Source of the DNA: Sediminicola sp040566555 | GTDB lineage: Bacteria; Bacteroidota; Bacteroidia; Flavobacteriales; Flavobacteriaceae | Direction of reading: 5' to 3' | NCBI RefSeq assembly: GCF_040566555.1 | Contig: NZ_JBEWYP010000001.1 | Location: 248,001-312,000 of the forward strand | Length of the DNA: 64,000 bases | Part shown: positions 1 through 10,700 of the stretch, in pieces | How positions within the stretch are numbered: position 1 is the stretch's first letter | How the letters are laid out: the number at the start of each line of letters is the position of its first letter | Notes under the pieces: model-generated | What the model saw: the letters and a program-made list of their open reading frames with translations, nothing else | Told to the model about the DNA's origin: nothing | Databases searched by the model: none | Translations under genes and position numbers: made by a program

Positions 1-221
1 CCATCGGGGCGCACAGTTAAATCTACCCCTGAAAAGCCCATTTCGGCAGCCATTTCTCCTGTTGTTTTATAATCTAAAAACTGGAGATGTTTCGAAAATA
101 TATTAATATCAAGGGTGCTATCAGGATAGAAACTTTTAAGATTATGTAGGGGAATTGTGCCAAAAGGTAAAAAACATGCTGCTTTAGCTGTCTTAGTTAC
201 AAAATCTCGTCTTGTGGCCAT
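1..221 (-). CDS. Sugar phosphate isomerase/epimerase-like protein with Tat-type signal, 3' part outside window
   Basis: Partial gene: the first 73 codons lie in the window and the rest continues past base 1. The translation starts MATRRDFVTKTAKAA followed by a hydrophobic stretch, the usual layout of a twin-arginine export signal. After it comes LDYKTTGEMAAEMGFSGVDLTVRPDG, which is the first beta-alpha element of a xylose-isomerase-like TIM barrel (GFxGVDLTVRPxG is typical of the sugar phosphate isomerase/epimerase family PF01261). The substrate cannot be told from this fragment. It diverges from the RraA-like gene, and the shared intergenic region carries two palindromes, so the two are probably co-regulated. 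Family call is fairly safe, export likely, function open. Confidence 0.75.
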   Translation of the reverse strand, partial: MATRRDFVTKTAKAACFLPFGTIPLHNLKSFYPDSTLDINIFSKHLQFLDYKTTGEMAAEMGFSGVDLTVRPD

Positions 222-251
222 TTCGCTATAGATTGAAAATTATTTATTAAA

Positions 252-277
252 TTTGGTTTACCAAATTGGTTAACCAA
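252..277. promoter_or_regulatory. Two tandem operator-like palindromes TTGGTTWACCAA
   Basis: TTGGTTTACCAA (253-264, one central mismatch) and TTGGTTAACCAA (266-277, perfect) sit side by side in the 107-bp gap between two divergent genes. The TTGGTnnACCAA form resembles operators of FadR-type GntR regulators such as UxuR/ExuR of hexuronate metabolism. That link is inference, and no regulator gene is in the window. Confidence 0.55.
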
Positions 278-328
278 AAATATAGATATTTTAGTAGTAT
301 TCAAATATTTTAACATAATAAATGCCAA

Positions 329-1051
329 ATGAAAAAAATCCAAGTCCCTTTTTTACAGAAATTTGAAAGTATAAGTACAGCAACTATTGCCACATGCTTA
401 TTTAAAAGAGGCCTAAAAAACCAATTCATTCAAAACGTAATTCCATTAAGTAGCATCAAAAAAAACATGGTGGGAGAGGCTTATACGTTGAGGTATATTC
501 CGGCCAGGGAAGATTTAAATACAATTGAGGTATTCAAAGATCCGAAACATTTACAAAGGGTCGCCGTTGAAGAATGTCCCAAAGGGTCTGTATTGGTAAT
601 TGATAGTAGAAAGGATGCAAGGGCTGCTTCTGCCGGCTCCATATTGGTAACCCGATTAATGATCAGAGGCGCAGCTGGTATAGTGACGGATGGAGGGTTC
701 CGCGATTCAGCAGAAATAGCGGAGTTGGATTTTCCCTCATATCACAATCGGCCTTCAGCACCTACCAATCTTACGCTGCATCAGGCTATTGCCATTAATG
801 AACCTATTGGATGTGGTGATGTTGCGGTCTTTCCTGGAGATATATTGGTAGGTGATAAAGATGGAGTAATGGTAATTCCTGCAAAAATTGCCGATGAGGT
901 GGCCGATGAATGCTTGCAAATGACCTTGTTTGAAGAATTTGTTTTATTAAATGTCCAACAAGGGAAACCTATTATTGGACTATACCCACTAACAGATAAG
1001 AAGATCAAGGATGAATTTGAAATATGGAGAAGTAAACTTAGCAATAAATAA
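329..1051 (+). CDS. RraA-like family protein (possible 4-hydroxy-4-methyl-2-oxoglutarate aldolase type)
   Basis: 240 residues, a single RraA-like domain (PF03737). The family signature is visible in GAAGIVTDGGFRDSAEI and then LDFPSYHNRPSAP. The Arg-Asp pair in GFRDS corresponds to the substrate and metal-binding pair of HMG/oxaloacetate aldolases of this fold. Members include true class II pyruvate aldolases and RraA, the RNase E inhibitor of Proteobacteria. Since the neighbour is a sugar isomerase-like protein and the operator looks like a hexuronate type, an aldolase or sugar-acid role is more plausible than RNase control (inference). The ATG at 329 was chosen because an earlier ATG at 322 is out of frame. 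Cytosolic, no signal peptide. Confidence 0.8.
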   Translation: MKKIQVPFLQKFESISTATIATCLFKRGLKNQFIQNVIPLSSIKKNMVGEAYTLRYIPAREDLNTIEVFKDPKHLQRVAVEECPKGSVLVIDSRKDARAASAGSILVTRLMIRGAAGIVTDGGFRDSAEIAELDFPSYHNRPSAPTNLTLHQAIAINEPIGCGDVAVFPGDILVGDKDGVMVIPAKIADEVADECLQMTLFEEFVLLNVQQGKPIIGLYPLTDKKIKDEFEIWRSKLSNK

Positions 1052-1359
1052 TGAAGCATAAAACCCAATATTTAATCCTGAAATAACGATACACAACAGC
1101 AACTAACATTAATTTCACTATCTTTATTTTAGTGTTGGATTCGTATAAAATGAATGTAGAGATTCCAAAACTCCTCCAGTTACTTGTGCAGGTATTTACT
1201 AATTCCTGAAACATAATGACAGAAGGGCTTACCGGATATCATTTGTATTATATTGAAAAGGACAAAACATGTCAGCAATAATGCCGACATAAAAGTTATA
1301 AATACCCATAGTCTTCCCGAAAAAGTGGCTGGGCGGTTTTAAATAGATGTTGTATTAAT
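1052..1359. other. 308-bp gap without recognisable gene
   Basis: No terminator hairpin or known RNA motif stands out. Two very short open frames exist on the plus strand (ATG at 1150, 19 codons; ATG at 1217, 21 codons). Neither has a recognisable product or start context, so they are not called. A TATCTTTA sequence near 1119, close to the -7 box TAnnTTTG, may belong to a promoter for the histidine kinase. Confidence 0.4.
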
Positions 1360-4194
1360 ATGAGTTCAACCCCTTCAAAATCCAATAAAAAATCTATTAA
1401 AGACCCGACCGCTGCTTCTTCGTTGGCACTGTTAAATGAAGAGATAAAAAATAGTGAAGCGAGGTATAGAGAATTATTGTTCGGTTTACCAATTGCGGTA
1501 TATACATGCAATGCAGAAGGATATATCCAATTATACAATGATGCGGCAGCGGAACTTTGGGGGACCAAACCCTTGATAGGAAAGGACCTATGGTGCGGGT
1601 CTTGGAAAATATACAAGCAAGACGGCACTCCTTTGCCACTTGAAGAATGTCCTATGGCGTTGGCCTTAAAGGAAAAGCGGCCTCTTAGTTTTGAAATCCT
1701 CATTGAAAGGCCTGACGGAAGTAGGCGCCATATCATTCCAAATCCACAACCTACCTTCGATGCAAATGGGAATTTGTCGGGTGCTATCAACACCTTGATA
1801 GATATTACCCAACAGGTAGAGGCCCGTAAGAAAATTGAAGCAAGCGAGACCCAGTTCAGCACGCTCGCCAACAATATTCAAAATTTAGCCTGGATGGCAA
1901 ATGCTGACGGCTGGGTCTTCTGGTATAACCAACGCTGGTACGAATATACAGATACTGCAAAAGAAGAAATGGAAGGCTTGGGCTGGCAATCCGTAATTGA
2001 ACCAACCAAATTACAAAGGGTTCAAAAGGGATGGAAGGATGCACTAGATACTGGAAAACCCTTTGAAATGACCTTTCCTCTTAGAGGGGCCGATGGAAAA
2101 TTCCGTTCTTTTATCACCCGTGTCCTTCCAATATATGATGGTGAGCAGAAAATAATTCGTTGGGTTGGAACACATACGGATATCCATGAACATTTAGAAC
2201 ATTCCTCCTTCTTGGAATCCAACCTAAAGGAGGTCTACGAAGAAATGCAGGCCGTTCTCCAGTTTGCACCGGATGCGGTAATCACCATTGACGAGAAAGG
2301 GGTTATCATTAGTTGGAACCCTGAAGCTGAGGAAATTTTTGGATGGAATAAAAAGGAGGCAGTAGGAAAACTATTGACAGAAACCATAATCCCCGAACGC
2401 TATGCCCAAAGGCATACAAAAGGAATGGATCATTTTTTAAAGACTGGTGAAGGGCCGGCCATAAACAAACCAGTAGAGATGTTCGCGGTGACAAAGAACG
2501 GGATTGAAATTCCGGTTGAATTGAAGATTTCTGCGGCAAAAATTAACAATAGCCATATTTTTATAGGATTCCTCCGCGATATATCACTTAGAAAGCAAGC
2601 CCAGGAAACAATCAACAAAAAAACCTCACAGCTTATTGAAGCTCAAGAACTTGCCCATATAGGTAGTTGGGAATGGGATGTGAAGACCAATACTATAGAA
2701 TGGTCAGATGAACTATACCGGATTTATGAATTGGACCCGGAAGATTTTGAACCAAATTACGAATCCTTTCTCGGTTACGTTCATGTTGATGACAGAGAAT
2801 TAATGAATGCCACTGTACAGCAAGCTTATAAAGACCATCAATCCTATACTTTAATTCATAGAATTACATGCCCTGATGGTACCATCAAGTCTCTTAAAGG
2901 CACTGGAAAGGTATTGACCAATAAACAAGGTGAAATAGTTCGTATGTCGGGAACGGGACAGGACATTACCGAACAGCAAAAACATGAGGCAGAATTAAGA
3001 GCCAGTGAGGAACGGTTCTACAAGATTTTTGACAGTAACCCAGTGCCCATGGCGTTGTCCGAAATCAAAACCAACAAGATAAAATATGTAAATTCCCTTT
3101 TCTGTAGCACATTTGGTTATACTAAGGAAGAAGTTATTGGTAAAACCACTGAGGAACTAGGGCTGATAGGACCTCAGGAATACAAAAGGATTATTGCCTA
3201 CATTTTTGGATTTCTAGAAGAAAAGAGAAGCCTTGAGGAAATTCAGGCCCTGTCCGTTGATGAAACGGAGCAACTCCTGATGAGATTAAAGCAAACGGAT
3301 GCGATGAAGGATTTTGAAGTGCAGTATACCCGTAAATCTGGTGAAGTCTTTCCTGCGATAATTTCCTTTGAAATAATCAGGCTCAACTCCGAACGCTATA
3401 CGGTATTCTCTTACCAAGATATTTCGGAAAGGAAAAGGGCCGAAGAATTACTCAAAAACCAGAACAAACAACTGGAAAAAATGAACAAGGAGCTACAATC
3501 CTTTACTTACATTTCCAGCCATGACCTTCAGGAGCCCTTGCGTAAAATCCAAACCTTTGCTGGTCAGATCGTAGAGACCGAATTGGAAAACCTCTCAGAA
3601 AAAGGTAAAAATTATTTTTTAAGGATGCATAATGCAGCTGACCGAATGCAAACCCTCATCCAGGATTTACTGGCCCTATCGCACGCCAATACACATAAAG
3701 GCAAATTTGAACTTACAAACCTAAATGATATTATTGAATCTGTTAAGGCAGAATTCGCGGAAACCGACATCTTGAAAGGGGCAATAATTGATGTACAGGA
3801 GCTTGGACAGGTCCATTTAATCCCGTTTCAATTTCAACAATTATTTCTCAATCTCATTAGCAATTCCCTTAAATTTTCTAAATCAGGGCATCCGGCACGG
3901 ATCAATATAACAAGCGAAAAAATTAAGGGCCACACCTTGAACCATGATGGGGTTAAGCCCAACCAAACCTATTTACATATTTCATTTAAAGATCAAGGCA
4001 TTGGGTTTAAAGAAGAATTCTCTGAAAAGATTTTTGAAGTGTTTCAACGACTTCATGGCAGGGATCAATATCCGGGAACTGGCATCGGGCTGGCTATCGT
4101 TAAAAAAATTATTGAGAACCATAATGGATTCATTTCAGCAACCAGTGAATTGGATAAGGGCACTACCTTTGACATCTATATTCCGGCATCATAA
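1360..4194 (+). CDS. Soluble multi-PAS sensor histidine kinase
   Basis: 944 residues with no membrane segment or signal peptide, so a cytosolic sensor. Five PAS/PAC units can be read in order: about 33-150, 160-285, 297-415, 430-545 and 550-690. Each ends in the usual PAC pattern (TLIDITQ, GTHTDIHE, GFLRDISLRK, GTGQDITEQ, SYQDISERKRAE). A HisKA domain follows with H-box SSHDLQEPLRKI, phospho-acceptor His721. The HATPase domain has its N-box in LISNSLKF, DQGIGF as G1 and GTGIGLAI from residue 906. There is no receiver domain and no response regulator nearby, so it is an orphan kinase in this window. The absent Shine-Dalgarno is normal for this phylum. A hairpin with a T-run follows at 4214. 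Confidence 0.92.
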   Translation: MSSTPSKSNKKSIKDPTAASSLALLNEEIKNSEARYRELLFGLPIAVYTCNAEGYIQLYNDAAAELWGTKPLIGKDLWCGSWKIYKQDGTPLPLEECPMALALKEKRPLSFEILIERPDGSRRHIIPNPQPTFDANGNLSGAINTLIDITQQVEARKKIEASETQFSTLANNIQNLAWMANADGWVFWYNQRWYEYTDTAKEEMEGLGWQSVIEPTKLQRVQKGWKDALDTGKPFEMTFPLRGADGKFRSFITRVLPIYDGEQKIIRWVGTHTDIHEHLEHSSFLESNLKEVYEEMQAVLQFAPDAVITIDEKGVIISWNPEAEEIFGWNKKEAVGKLLTETIIPERYAQRHTKGMDHFLKTGEGPAINKPVEMFAVTKNGIEIPVELKISAAKINNSHIFIGFLRDISLRKQAQETINKKTSQLIEAQELAHIGSWEWDVKTNTIEWSDELYRIYELDPEDFEPNYESFLGYVHVDDRELMNATVQQAYKDHQSYTLIHRITCPDGTIKSLKGTGKVLTNKQGEIVRMSGTGQDITEQQKHEAELRASEERFYKIFDSNPVPMALSEIKTNKIKYVNSLFCSTFGYTKEEVIGKTTEELGLIGPQEYKRIIAYIFGFLEEKRSLEEIQALSVDETEQLLMRLKQTDAMKDFEVQYTRKSGEVFPAIISFEIIRLNSERYTVFSYQDISERKRAEELLKNQNKQLEKMNKELQSFTYISSHDLQEPLRKIQTFAGQIVETELENLSEKGKNYFLRMHNAADRMQTLIQDLLALSHANTHKGKFELTNLNDIIESVKAEFAETDILKGAIIDVQELGQVHLIPFQFQQLFLNLISNSLKFSKSGHPARINITSEKIKGHTLNHDGVKPNQTYLHISFKDQGIGFKEEFSEKIFEVFQRLHGRDQYPGTGIGLAIVKKIIENHNGFISATSELDKGTTFDIYIPAS

Positions 4195-4213
4195 ATGCCA
4201 TAATCAACAAATC

Positions 4214-4241
4214 ACAGGCTAGCGCCTGTTTGTCTTTTTTG
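4214..4241 (+). terminator. Rho-independent terminator after the histidine kinase
   Basis: Stem ACAGGC / GCCTGT with loop TAGC (4214-4229) followed by a T-rich tract (tgtcttttttg). It lies 19 bases after the kinase stop codon. Confidence 0.7.
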
Positions 4242-4450
4242 TTTATACCGGAGTCAAGAAACAAGCTTACTCCTTGCTATAGGATTACCTCTCCCGAAGT
4301 CTCGGGATCGGTGATCCTGTTATTGCATCCGACGACGAGCTGGAGGTGAGGAGAGGAATGCACCGGTGCTCAACAAAAACTTGAAACCTTCGGTTTCTAT
4401 CTTTTTTGTTTTCCATACTTACAAAAGCAAGCTTTTGACGCCGGAAAACA
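4242..4450. other. Structured intergenic stretch, unknown function
   Basis: About 200 bases between the kinase terminator and the tRNA terminator contain three hairpins: TCCCGA/TCGGGA with a 4-base loop (4292-4307), GAAACC/GGTTTC with a 3-base loop followed by a T-run (4383-4408), and CAAAAGC/GCTTTTG (4422-4437). Base composition is more GC-rich than nearby spacers. The block could be a small RNA ending at 4408 or a remnant of an intergenic repeat. No protein is supported: open frames here are antisense to the tRNA. Confidence 0.35.
4383..4408 (+). terminator. Second plus-strand hairpin with T-run
   Basis: GAAACC-TTC-GGTTTC (4383-4397) followed by tatctttttt. It looks like an intrinsic terminator but has no gene directly upstream, so it may end a small transcript from the 4242-4380 region. 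Confidence 0.45.
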
Positions 4451-4480
4451 AAAAAGCCAGACATTGCTGTCTGGCTTTTG
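4451..4480 (-). terminator. Terminator of tRNA-Pro
   Basis: AGCCAGACA (4455-4463), loop TTGC, TGTCTGGCT (4468-4476), flanked by A- and T-runs. It begins a few bases after the 3' end of the tRNA on the minus strand. Confidence 0.75.
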
Positions 4481-4481
4481 T

Positions 4482-4559
4482 TGGTCGGGGTGGCAGGATT
4501 CGAACCTGCGGCCTCCTGCTCCCAAAGCAGGCGCGATAACCGGGCTACGCTACACCCCG
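4482..4559 (-). tRNA. tRNA-Pro (anticodon TGG)
   Basis: Read on the minus strand, the acceptor stem is CGGGGTG / CACCCCG, followed by discriminator A and an encoded CCA. The anticodon stem-loop is CCTGC-TTTGGGA-GCAGG, giving anticodon TGG (proline). The T-arm contains GGTTCGAATCC. The cloverleaf is complete with normal arms. A Bacteroidota promoter lies just upstream and a strong hairpin terminator just downstream, so it is a single-gene transcript. Confidence 0.96.
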
Positions 4560-4597
4560 AAAATTTTAGGATAGAAACTATCTTATTTTCGGATTGC

Positions 4598-4630
4598 AAA
4601 TATAGGATAATACTTAGAATGACAAGTCAA
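4598..4630 (-). promoter_or_regulatory. Promoter of tRNA-Pro (-33/-7 type)
   Basis: On the minus strand, TATATTTG (4598-4605) matches the Bacteroidota -7 consensus TAnnTTTG, with TTG elements 18-23 bases upstream (4623-4630). It lies about 40 bases before the tRNA. Confidence 0.7.
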
Positions 4631-4645
4631 AAAAGTCTTATAAAA

Positions 4646-4683
4646 ATAAAATAGGTGTTAAATATATTTAACACCTATTTTAT
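4646..4683. terminator. 38-bp perfect palindrome, terminator of the adhesin gene
   Basis: A perfect 38-bp palindrome centred between 4664 and 4665, whose arms contain TAGGTGTTAAATA / TATTTAACACCTA. It lies 25 bases after the stop codon of the minus-strand adhesin gene and ends in a T-run on both strands. Terminator or mRNA 3' stabiliser is the natural reading. Confidence 0.7.
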
Positions 4684-4708
4684 CAAGCTTTTAGCTTTAA
4701 AAATATAT

Positions 4709-7700
4709 CTATCTGAAGAGCGTAAAATGCCCTACATATTGTTGTTTATCAGCATCATTGGCATTTACAACATACCAATAATCCCCTGTAGGTACCTCCT
4801 TGCCCTCATATTTACCGTCCCAGCCTTTAACCTGGTCCAATATTGCAACCACCCTACCGTAACGATCATATATCTTGACCTCCACATTTGGGAACAATTC
4901 CCGATTACCAGGAGCCCATACCTCATTCATATTATCCCCATCCGGAGTGAAGAAATTCGGCATTTCCAGTACACCTGTAAAATCGAATGGGATGGTAATG
5001 GTAACACTACAACCTTGTTCATCAACAACCCTTATGGTCACCGTGGCATCCATATTAAGAGTAAACACATTGTTATCCCCTGAGGAATGACCTTGAAAGA
5101 AATATTCATAGTTACCGAAACCTCCTGCTGCAGTTGCCGTAATTTCATTAGGGCCAGTTTTGATAGCTTCAAGTGTCAAAGGATCATAAGCATCTATCGT
5201 AAATGAAACCGAAGTAGAGCATCCGTTCTCGTGATACAAATACACTATATGATCTCCCGGAGGTAGATCTCCAAATGTATAATTGGTATCTGCCAAGGTA
5301 ATATCATCAACATCCAAGGAAAAAAGCAATCTAGAAAGCACACTAGGATCCTGCATTTCTACAGTAACCGTGCTATTGGGGAATATTCCTTCACAACCAT
5401 ACTCGGGTAAAGCTTCAGCAGTAAGATCTACCCCTATTATAATAGGCATTACCACATTGGTTTCACAACCTCTGGCATCCCTTACAAAGGCTACATAAGT
5501 ATCACCTCCAACAAGATTATCAAAGAATAACGCATCATTCCGTACAAAATCTGCTGGATCCGAAGAGTTTAAACTGGTTTCATAATATGTCTGCAAGGTT
5601 ACAGGATCCACAAACGGGGTTCCCCCTGTAATGGTAAGCTGTGCCGAACCATCCATCGCATTGATACATGTTTCGGGAGTCTCAATGGACGACACGTTCA
5701 ATACAGCTGGTTCCAGCACTGTCAAGGTTCTTTTTTCTGAACATCCCTTTTCGTCCAAGATCAATATTTCATATGTACCAGCATCCAAATCGTCAAAAAC
5801 AAACTGGCCTGGTGTTGTTGGTTCGCTAAAGAATTCGTTGAAATTAGGGGATATTGCAAACTGTAATAGTCCAACTCCACCTGATTGTACATCTATTTCA
5901 ATGGAACCATCGGACAATCCATTACAAGATACCGCATTGGGAACAGCTGTTAATTGAATAGGTTCTGGTCTCAATATAACCAAAGGTCCTTTTACATCCC
6001 CACAGGTTACACCACTGATTACACTCACATAATAATCATTGCCTTCAGGTAAGCTTTCAAATGTCCCATCATTTTGGGTAGGTCTAAATAAAGTTGCAGA
6101 CGCATTTGGAGCAAACGGATCTCCAGGATCACCCACCCATAGTTGAAATTGATAATTTCCAACCCCACCAGCAGCAAATGATTCAATCCTTCCGTCCAAT
6201 TCAGAAGCACAGGATATATCATCTGGCAAGTTCAAAACTAGATCTACATTTTCCGCATTTACCAAGGTTATCCCCTGGGAACGTACGCTATTACAAACGT
6301 TCAATCCTGAAACATCCTTCTTACGAATATCATATTGATAAAATCCAGGTCCAACTGTGATCAATACAGAAGTTCCGGCCATATCAATATAGGGGTCAGT
6401 TGGCAAGGCATTGAATGCCCTGTATTCGTACACATATCCAACTTCAGGATTTTCAACACTTAATCGTATTTGTCCCTGTCCCCCACAACCAGGTGCTTGA
6501 ACCTGTACCAGTTTAGGATCAATTGGAGGTGGCGGGTTCACAAAATAGGGAACAGTTACCCCTACACATGCAAAACCGGAAGAAATCTCAATCGCGTACC
6601 ATCCAGCACTTATGTAACCACCTGATAGCCCGCCAAATGTTGGAGCATCCTGCAAACCACCTGTTGATACAATATTTGTATTATCATTACTTCCTAAATA
6701 CAATAATCTATACTTGTACCCCGCGCCAGGAACACCTCCAGATGCACCGGCCAGAGCAGTGAGAATAGTACCCGTGGTTGTATCGTAAGCTTCCAAAACG
6801 GCATTATTTCCTCCAGGACATATCAAAGCCTGAGGCTCCCTAATTCCAGCAACGATAGGAGCAATTGGGAATAATTGAATATCGATACTAGTTTCACAAC
6901 CTTCAACATCCCTTACAGTTACCCTATAATTGCCACTTGATAAGTTTTCAAATTCATTGTTTGCACCAAAAGGTGCCACTGAAACAAATATTCCGCTACC
7001 AGCAGGGCTTTCAATGGCCAAACTAAAGTCATAAGGTGCAGTATCCCATCCGCCTTGAGCACTAGCCTGGATTTTACCTAGGTTATCATCACAACTTACA
7101 TTACCCAATTCTAGAGCGGAAAGCACTAGGGGTCCATTAGGACTTCTTATCGTTGCCACATTACTATTTCCTGAACAATATGGTAGGTCATCTGATGTAA
7201 CTACTACATAGAAATTTCCACCCGGGAGTCCAGTAATAGTTTCGGGATTGTTAGCTGTATGAAAGCTACCAGTAGCTAAAGATATTGATGCTGTTAAATC
7301 AAGGCTGCTATAGACATTATAGGTATAGTTCCCTATATAATCCGTTACTGTTATCGACATTTCGCCATCATCAACACCAAAACATTGGATAGGTTTGGCC
7401 TCACTTATAACAACAGTTGGCGCTTGAGGTTCCTCCACCGTATGCTTCGGTAATGGATAGGTACAACCCCCAATATTGTCGGTTATTTCAAAAAGATAGT
7501 CTCCTGCAGCTGGTAAATCTACCAATGCAAAACTATTGCCCACCACAACGACAGGGGCTACAGGAACAACCGAATTTGTTGTCACTGTAAAACTTGTGGT
7601 TCCCACTACATCTATTCTTACCTGCTCAGGATCTCTACAATCCAGATCCCTGATAACGCTAAGTGTAGGCACCACATCTGTAGGTGGATTGATCGTAGGC

Positions 7701-10700
7701 AAAACAAAGGTAGTCTGACAACCATTGCCGTCTATTGCGTAGATAGTAAAGTCCTGTGGAGCTCCATTATCAATGATTTCAAATAGATTACTGCTCTGGT
7801 AGTTTCCAAAACCTGTTAAACTGTATTGGTACCCTCCGGCAGCCGTTCCCGGATCAACAATGCTTACCGTAATGGTAGTGGAACTAAATCTATTGGCACC
7901 TACCTCACAGGAAAAATCGGGTGCCGATGCCGAAATGGAGAACGGTAATGGTTCCGTAATATCCACCAAGCCAGTTTGATCCATACAATTTCTTTCCGTT
8001 ATCACTTCAACCTCATAACGTCTTGGGGCAAGGTTAGGGAAGGATCCAGAATTATTGGATGCCAATAATGCCCTTGTATCAAAATCGACCAAATTATAGG
8101 TGATGGGTGTATCCACATCCGAACCACTTGTCAATATTACATCAATACTACCATTGTTATCGCCTGCACAGCTCACATTAAGATCTAAAATTGCACTGAT
8201 AACCGGTAATGTTGGATTATCCAAGAAAATATTGTCCACTAAGAAGAAACAGTTTCCTGTACCATCGCTGACGATGTTATCTACAACCAAAACCTTATAA
8301 CTTCCTGGTCCTACCCCAGGAAAAACTCCGGCATTTCTGTCTCCAACTATTGGAGCTCCAATATTTGCTCCAGTTCCGTCCTGTAATTGGTAAGTAAAAT
8401 CATCACTACCTCCATCGGTGACCACACTTATGGTTCCATCCAAATTGTTACATGTTGGCATGGTAGTAAAACCACCGGATGCCGATACAAATTCAAATAC
8501 CTCAGCAATACCAGTACTGGTACACCCATTGGCATCTATGACATCTATTGTATAAAAACCTGGAGTACTTACGAAAAAAGTTGTGGTATTAGGAGTGCCA
8601 AATTGAGTGACACCTCCAAGGGTAAATCTTGGTGTATCAACCCCAGCGGGCATAGTTACATCAATCTGAAAGGAGGTTGCTGTATTATCACACTGGTTGA
8701 TTACAGCAATGGTTGGTGCGGGTAATGGTGGATCCAATTGTACGATCTGTCCTATTCCAAAAGAGATACAACCACTACTATCCCTCACATAAATCTCATA
8801 ATTCCCTGCAGGCCTTGAGGCTGTGGTCTGTGTTGTAAAATCATCCGAAAGATCAGCAGGAGTTGCTGTACCATCAAAATCTGGGGTATCTCCTTGTGGT
8901 ATATAGGCATATTCATAAGGTCCCCCTGCACCGCCATACCCTTGAACAGTAAATTGTCCGTCCGCATTACAGTTCGCAGGATCGTCCTGTAAAATAAAAA
9001 TGGACGGGAGGTTTTGGTTGATGGTAATTGCAGCAGCATCTGTACAATCATCTCCTAGATCAGTTGCTACAATCTGATAGTTTCCTGGCAGCGTTTCATA
9101 GGTATTGGAATATACTGCTCCTATAAATCCTGGGTCGGAGACAATTACCTGACTAGCACCTGTATCCGAATTCACCAATTCTATCCTAATACCGGGTCCG
9201 GTCAAACCTGTTACCGTATAGGAGATCTGTCCATTTCTATTGGCATCACAGAAACCAGCGGTGCTGGTGGCTGTTACGTCCAACAAATTGGGCCCTTCTA
9301 TTGGATCAATAATATCCAAATAAGTACAACCGGTCCCTAAATCCGATACTTCTACCGTAAAAGAAACCCCATATTGCAATCCGTTAAAGGTATGTCTTCT
9401 TGGGGGTGAATTTGGACTTACAAAAGCATTAGCTGGTACTTCAACCAATCTAATTTCAAATGGTCCGGTGCCCCCAACAATATCCACAGTATTAGAAAAT
9501 CCTGTAGCGCTACAGACCAATGGACTTTGAGCAACCGGTACAACATCCACGGTTGTCTGAATAACGGTTACATTGTCTATGTCATTACAGCCGTACCTAT
9601 CTATGGTAATAACAGTATAATTTCCTGGAATAACATTGGCAAAAGTCTCAACAGTACTTGCCGTAGGTCCAATTCTATCCAATTCCACACCAAATTGATC
9701 TTGGAGGATATAAGTGAAATCGGCAACTCCGTCCGTTACCCCTGTAATTTGTATACTTCCTTCAACAACACCTGCACCACAGGTAGCGTCAACCGGTGCT
9801 ACTGTTGCATCGGGCGGAGGAGTTCCATCTGTAGGAATGGTAACCGTTTTTCCAATGGTCTCACATCCTCTTGAATCTCTTACAATATAATTATAGGTTG
9901 CAGCAGCTGTTAAATTGGAATACGTAGTTTGTGAAGTAAAAGGCCCTCCATCAAAACTTATTACATAAGGCGGTACGCCAATAGTTGCATCTGGTGTTAT
10001 GGTAGCAATTCCATTATTTGCTTGCCCACAACTTGCAGGTGTTGCTGTTGCTGTGGCTTCAATCGCCAAGGGTGGCTCTAAAACCAAAGGGTTGGATTCT
10101 GCAATACATCCCTCATTGTCCGTTATTCTGAATATATAGGTTCCACTGGCATTAGTGTTGTAAAAGAAAACATTGGTGACCAAAGGAGTTGAAGGACTCG
10201 TAGTTACGGTAACTCCATCATCATAAATAACTTCATAGGATTTAGGTCCAGCCCCCACAAGGTATCCATTTGTGGCTTCTACACGTATACTTCCATCTGC
10301 TCCTCCACAAGGAATATCTGTAGCAATGGTAGTGGTCACCCTCAATTGTGGGTTTATGGTTACGTTTAATTGACTGGAACAATTATTGGCATCAAAAACT
10401 TCTACCGAATAACTACCTGGTGTGAGTCCGGCAAAAGTGGTACTGGCCTGTAAAGCCCCCCCATTGATTCGATATTGGTATCCAGGGGTTCCTCCCGCGG
10501 CATTAACAACTACTGTTGCTCCAGTACTTGGGACATAACAATAATCTGTAGCTGCATCTAGACTTATGGTTGGTGATGACAGCGGGGTCAATGTAAAACT
10601 AAAAGTAGCAGAACAACCTTCTGCATCCGTAACGCTTAAATTATATGTTCCCGGGGTAGATAGATTCCCAAAGGTCCTATTGGTCCTTGGACCAACAATA

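Noticed and set aside
1150..1282. Two tiny open frames (19 and 21 codons) before the histidine kinase
   Set aside because: Too short, no family match and no start context; kept only as a note for the gap.
4285..4599. 104-codon open frame on the minus strand running through tRNA-Pro and the structured spacer
   Set aside because: It is read through the tRNA gene itself and its promoter; the peptide is the usual tRNA shadow and has no start context.
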